Of a stretch of DNA of 16,182 nucleotides, positions 13,745-16,182 are shown piece by piece. Each line of letters starts with the position of its first letter. Position 1 is the stretch's first letter. The notes below the pieces were generated by a model. That model saw only the letters and a program-made list of their open reading frames with translations. It searched no databases and was not told the origin of the DNA. A program made the translations under genes and the position numbers. Source of the stretch: Steroidobacteraceae bacterium (GTDB lineage: Bacteria; Pseudomonadota; Gammaproteobacteria; Steroidobacterales; Steroidobacteraceae); contig JABEVI010000087.1 of the NCBI GenBank assembly GCA_013044085.1, forward strand, positions 1 to 16,182, read 5' to 3'.

Positions 13745-13759
13745 GCCGGTGACAAAATC

Positions 13760-15211
13760 GTGAGTTTGCGACAGCGGCCGGCACGCCGGGTCGGCGCGCC
13801 GACCCGCAAGCGGACCGGCGACCGGCGGATTTTCGTGCTCGACACCAACGTGCTGATGCACGATCCCACGGCGATCTTCCGCTTCGACGAGCATGACCTC
13901 TACATTCCGATGACCGTGCTCGAGGAACTCGACGCCGGTAAGAAGGGCTTGTCCGAATCGGCGCGAAACGTGCGCCAGGTCAGTCGGTTCCTCGACGAAT
14001 TGATGCAGGGCGCCACCAAAACACAAATCGACCGCGGACTGCCGCTAGCAACCGAGACACCGCTTGACCGCGGCAGGAGGCCTCCGGCCGGACGGCTGTT
14101 CTTCCAGACCGCGTTGCTCGAGTCGGCTCTGCCCGACAGCCTGCCGGGCCATGGCGCGGATAATGCCATTCTGGCGAACACTCTCGCGTTGCAACAAAAA
14201 TTCCGCGACGCACGCGTCACGCTGGTTTCCAAAGACATCAATCTGCGCATCAAGGCCGCGATCGTCGGCGTCCACGCCGAAGACTATTCGAGCGACAAGA
14301 CCATCGAAGACGCCGACCTGTTGTCGAGCGGCGTGCAGAAGCTGCCCGCGAACTTCTGGGAGCGGCACGGCAAGGGCATGGAATCCTGGCAACATCAAAG
14401 CCGGACGTATTACCGGCTGCGCGGTCCGGCGATCGAGGAATGGCAGCCGAACCAATTCGTCCACGACGAAGGTAACGGACTCGAGGCGATCGTGCGCAAA
14501 TTGGAGGGCGGGGCCGCGATCCTGGAATTGACGGTCGACTACCGCACCGAACGTAACAGCGTCTGGGGTGTCGCCGCACGCAACCGCGAACAGAATTTCG
14601 CCTTGAATCTGCTGATGGACCCGCAGATCGATTTCGTGACGATCCTCGGCCCTGCGGGTACCGGCAAAACGCTGCTGACGCTGGCCGCCGGACTCGCGCA
14701 GACGCTCGATCAGAACCGCTTCAGCGAGATCATCATGACTCGGGTGACGATTCCGCTCGGCGAGGACATCGGTTTCCTGCCGGGCACGGAAGAGGAAAAA
14801 ATGGAACCATGGATGGGTGCGTTGATGGACAACCTGGAAGTCCTGACGCAGAGTCACGCGGGCGGCAGTTGGGGACGCGCAGCGACGAACGACCTGCTGC
14901 GCAACCGGATCAAGATCCGTTCCTTGAACTTCATGCGGGGCCGCACCTTCTTGAACCGGTTCATCATCGTCGACGAGGCTCAGAATCTGACACCGAAACA
15001 AATGAAGGCGCTGGTCACCCGCGCCGGACCGGGCACCAAGATGGTGTGCCTCGGCAACATCGCCCAGATCGACACACCCTATTTGACCGAAACGACCTCC
15101 GGCTTGACCTACGTCGTCAACCGATTCCACGGATGGGCGCACGGCGGGCACATCACCCTGGTGCGCGGCGAGCGCTCGCGGCTCGCCGACTACGCCTCGG
15201 AAACCCTGTAA
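13760..15211 (+). CDS. PIN-PhoH fusion ATPase (PhoH2/YlaK type)
   Basis: This 483-residue protein joins an N-terminal PIN nuclease domain to a C-terminal PhoH ATPase. PIN acidic residues are visible: Asp28 in IFVLDTNVLMHD, Glu55/Glu56 in VLEELDAGKKG, Asp134 in GADNAILAN and Asp159 in LVSKDINLR. The ATPase has Walker A GPAGTGKT (297-304), Walker B FIIVDEAQN (Asp405, Glu406), and the PhoH signature GTKMVCLGNIAQID. Mycobacterial PhoH2 of this architecture is an RNA helicase/RNase, so an RNA-processing role is likely. The start GTG at 13760 lacks a clear ribosome-binding site; TTG 13766 is an alternative. It lies 15 bases after gcvR. Confidence 0.93.
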   Translation: MSLRQRPARRVGAPTRKRTGDRRIFVLDTNVLMHDPTAIFRFDEHDLYIPMTVLEELDAGKKGLSESARNVRQVSRFLDELMQGATKTQIDRGLPLATETPLDRGRRPPAGRLFFQTALLESALPDSLPGHGADNAILANTLALQQKFRDARVTLVSKDINLRIKAAIVGVHAEDYSSDKTIEDADLLSSGVQKLPANFWERHGKGMESWQHQSRTYYRLRGPAIEEWQPNQFVHDEGNGLEAIVRKLEGGAAILELTVDYRTERNSVWGVAARNREQNFALNLLMDPQIDFVTILGPAGTGKTLLTLAAGLAQTLDQNRFSEIIMTRVTIPLGEDIGFLPGTEEEKMEPWMGALMDNLEVLTQSHAGGSWGRAATNDLLRNRIKIRSLNFMRGRTFLNRFIIVDEAQNLTPKQMKALVTRAGPGTKMVCLGNIAQIDTPYLTETTSGLTYVVNRFHGWAHGGHITLVRGERSRLADYASETL

Positions 15212-15268
15212 ATTCCTTGGCGGCCACGCCGAACTTATCGCTCGGATCGGCACTCCAAATGCGTATCC

Positions 15269-16182
15269 ATGCCTAACAGCTCGTCACGCACGCATCCCCT
15301 GCTCGCGTTGTGCGCCGCCACCTGGCTGGGTTTCGCGCTCAGCCTCGCCTACGCCACAGGGGCCGACGCCGATGCGGTCACGGCCGCTCCGCGCGCCGTG
15401 GGCACCGAAGGACAGCTGCCGAACCTCGGCAGTGCCGCCGACGCCGCGATCAGCCTGGATCAGGAATATCAGTACGGACTGATGTTCACGCGCCGGATGC
15501 GCCAGAAAGGCATGATCATCGGCGACCCGGAGGTGAGCGCTTACATCCAGGAAATCGGGCACGAGCTGTCGAGCTATGCCCAGGAAGGCCGGCATAAGTT
15601 CTCGTATTTCGTGATCAGGGATCCGTCGATCAACTCCTTTGCGGTACCTGGCGGATTCATCTTCGTCAACAGCGGGCTGTTCCTCGCGACCCGCAACGAA
15701 AGCGAACTCGCCGCCGTGCTCGCGCACGAAACCGCCCACGTCACGCAGAACCACATTGCCCGCCGGATCGTCAACCAATCGCACGCCAGCCTGATCTCGA
15801 CCGCCGCGATGCTTGCCGGGGTGCTGCTCGGTGCAACCGCCGGCGGCGGTTCGCCGAGCGCCATGGAAGGCGCTGTCGCCGCGACCCAGGGCTTGGCGAT
15901 GCAGCATCAGCTCAACTACTCACGCTCCCAGGAGGCCGAGGCGGATCGCATCGGCATCTACACCATGGCAAGCGCGGGCTTCGATCCGCTCGCCATGGCG
16001 GATTTCTTCCAGAAACTCGAGAACAACTCGGGCAATCCGGCCATCATGGACGCCTATGGCTTCCTGATGGATCACCCGGTGACCGCTGACCGGATCGCCG
16101 AGGCGCGCAATCGTGCCGCGCAGATCGGCCGGATCCACCATGTCGACTCGATCAGCTACGGATTGATGCGCGAGCGGCTGCG
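15269..16182 (+). CDS. M48-family metalloprotease, BepA/YfgC-like (runs off the right edge)
   Basis: The first 304 codons are present. A hydrophobic stretch (about residues 10-30, ending LAYATGADA) looks like a Sec signal peptide, so the protein is probably periplasmic. The zinc site is clear: HETAH (His153, Glu154, His157) and the third ligand Glu224 in EAEADRIG. Other family marks are FAVPGGFIFVNSGLF before the zinc site, and NYSRSQEAEADRIGIYTMASAGFDP followed by DHPVTADRIAEA after it. BepA acts with the BAM machinery to fold or degrade outer-membrane proteins such as LptD. Its C-terminal TPR domain would lie beyond the window, so BepA versus a related M48 protein cannot be settled. It starts 57 bases after the PhoH stop with no strong ribosome-binding site. 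Confidence 0.9.
   Translation, partial: MPNSSSRTHPLLALCAATWLGFALSLAYATGADADAVTAAPRAVGTEGQLPNLGSAADAAISLDQEYQYGLMFTRRMRQKGMIIGDPEVSAYIQEIGHELSSYAQEGRHKFSYFVIRDPSINSFAVPGGFIFVNSGLFLATRNESELAAVLAHETAHVTQNHIARRIVNQSHASLISTAAMLAGVLLGATAGGGSPSAMEGAVAATQGLAMQHQLNYSRSQEAEADRIGIYTMASAGFDPLAMADFFQKLENNSGNPAIMDAYGFLMDHPVTADRIAEARNRAAQIGRIHHVDSISYGLMRERL

Overview
The window is high-GC, gene-dense chromosomal DNA from a gammaproteobacterium. The protein set (Tsp/Prc, PpsR with PpsA, Orn, RsgA, DnaX-EbfC-RecR, DapA, GcvR, PIN-PhoH, BepA-like M48) and the small dapA-linked lipoprotein suggest the Xanthomonadales/Nevskiales/Steroidobacter side of the class. That placement is inferred from gene content only. 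No mobile element, CRISPR array, phage gene or foreign island is visible. No stretch over 300 bases lacks a gene: the longest non-protein interval (11580-11919) holds a tRNA-Ser(GGA) and the 4.5S SRP RNA.

Layout. (1) 1-486, minus: a small three-helix membrane protein coupled to the start of an M28-family lipoprotein peptidase that runs off the left edge. (2) 577-2775, plus: tail-specific protease Prc, whose 3' end overlaps the end of the next, oppositely oriented gene. (3) 2742-5128, minus: PEP synthase regulator PpsR, a DUF1249/YqiB-like protein and an unrecognised coiled-coil protein. (4) 5202-7562, plus: PpsA, divergent from its own regulator. (5) 7572-8117, minus: oligoribonuclease; 8153-9046, plus: RsgA. 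(6) 9060-11858, minus: tRNA-Ser(GGA), SRP RNA, dnaX, ebfC, recR. (7) 11920-13085, minus: dapA with a 4-base overlap into a 91-residue lipoprotein whose N-terminal region resembles that of BamC. (8) 13214-16182, plus: a GcvR-like double-ACT protein, a PIN-PhoH ATPase and a partial M48 metalloprotease that runs off the right edge.

Functional groups. Envelope quality control is represented by Prc, the M48 protease, the BamC-like lipoprotein and the M28 lipoprotein. Central metabolism and its control are represented by PpsA/PpsR, DapA and GcvR. RNA and ribosome maintenance is covered by Orn, RsgA, PhoH, SRP RNA and tRNA-Ser, and replication/repair by DnaX, EbfC and RecR.

The most notable observation is a recurring start arrangement. 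dnaX, the DUF1249 gene, orn (weaker) and gcvR all lack a Shine-Dalgarno sequence and have a -10-like hexamer ending six to eight bases before the start codon. This predicts leaderless or near-leaderless mRNAs. Genes further inside transcripts (ebfC) or with a clear leader (prc, dapA) do have ribosome-binding sites. Other points are the BamC-like mini-lipoprotein, a perfect 10-bp stem-loop in dnaX at the place where other bacteria make the short gamma form, and the conserved tRNA-Ser/SRP RNA/dnaX/ebfC/recR order.
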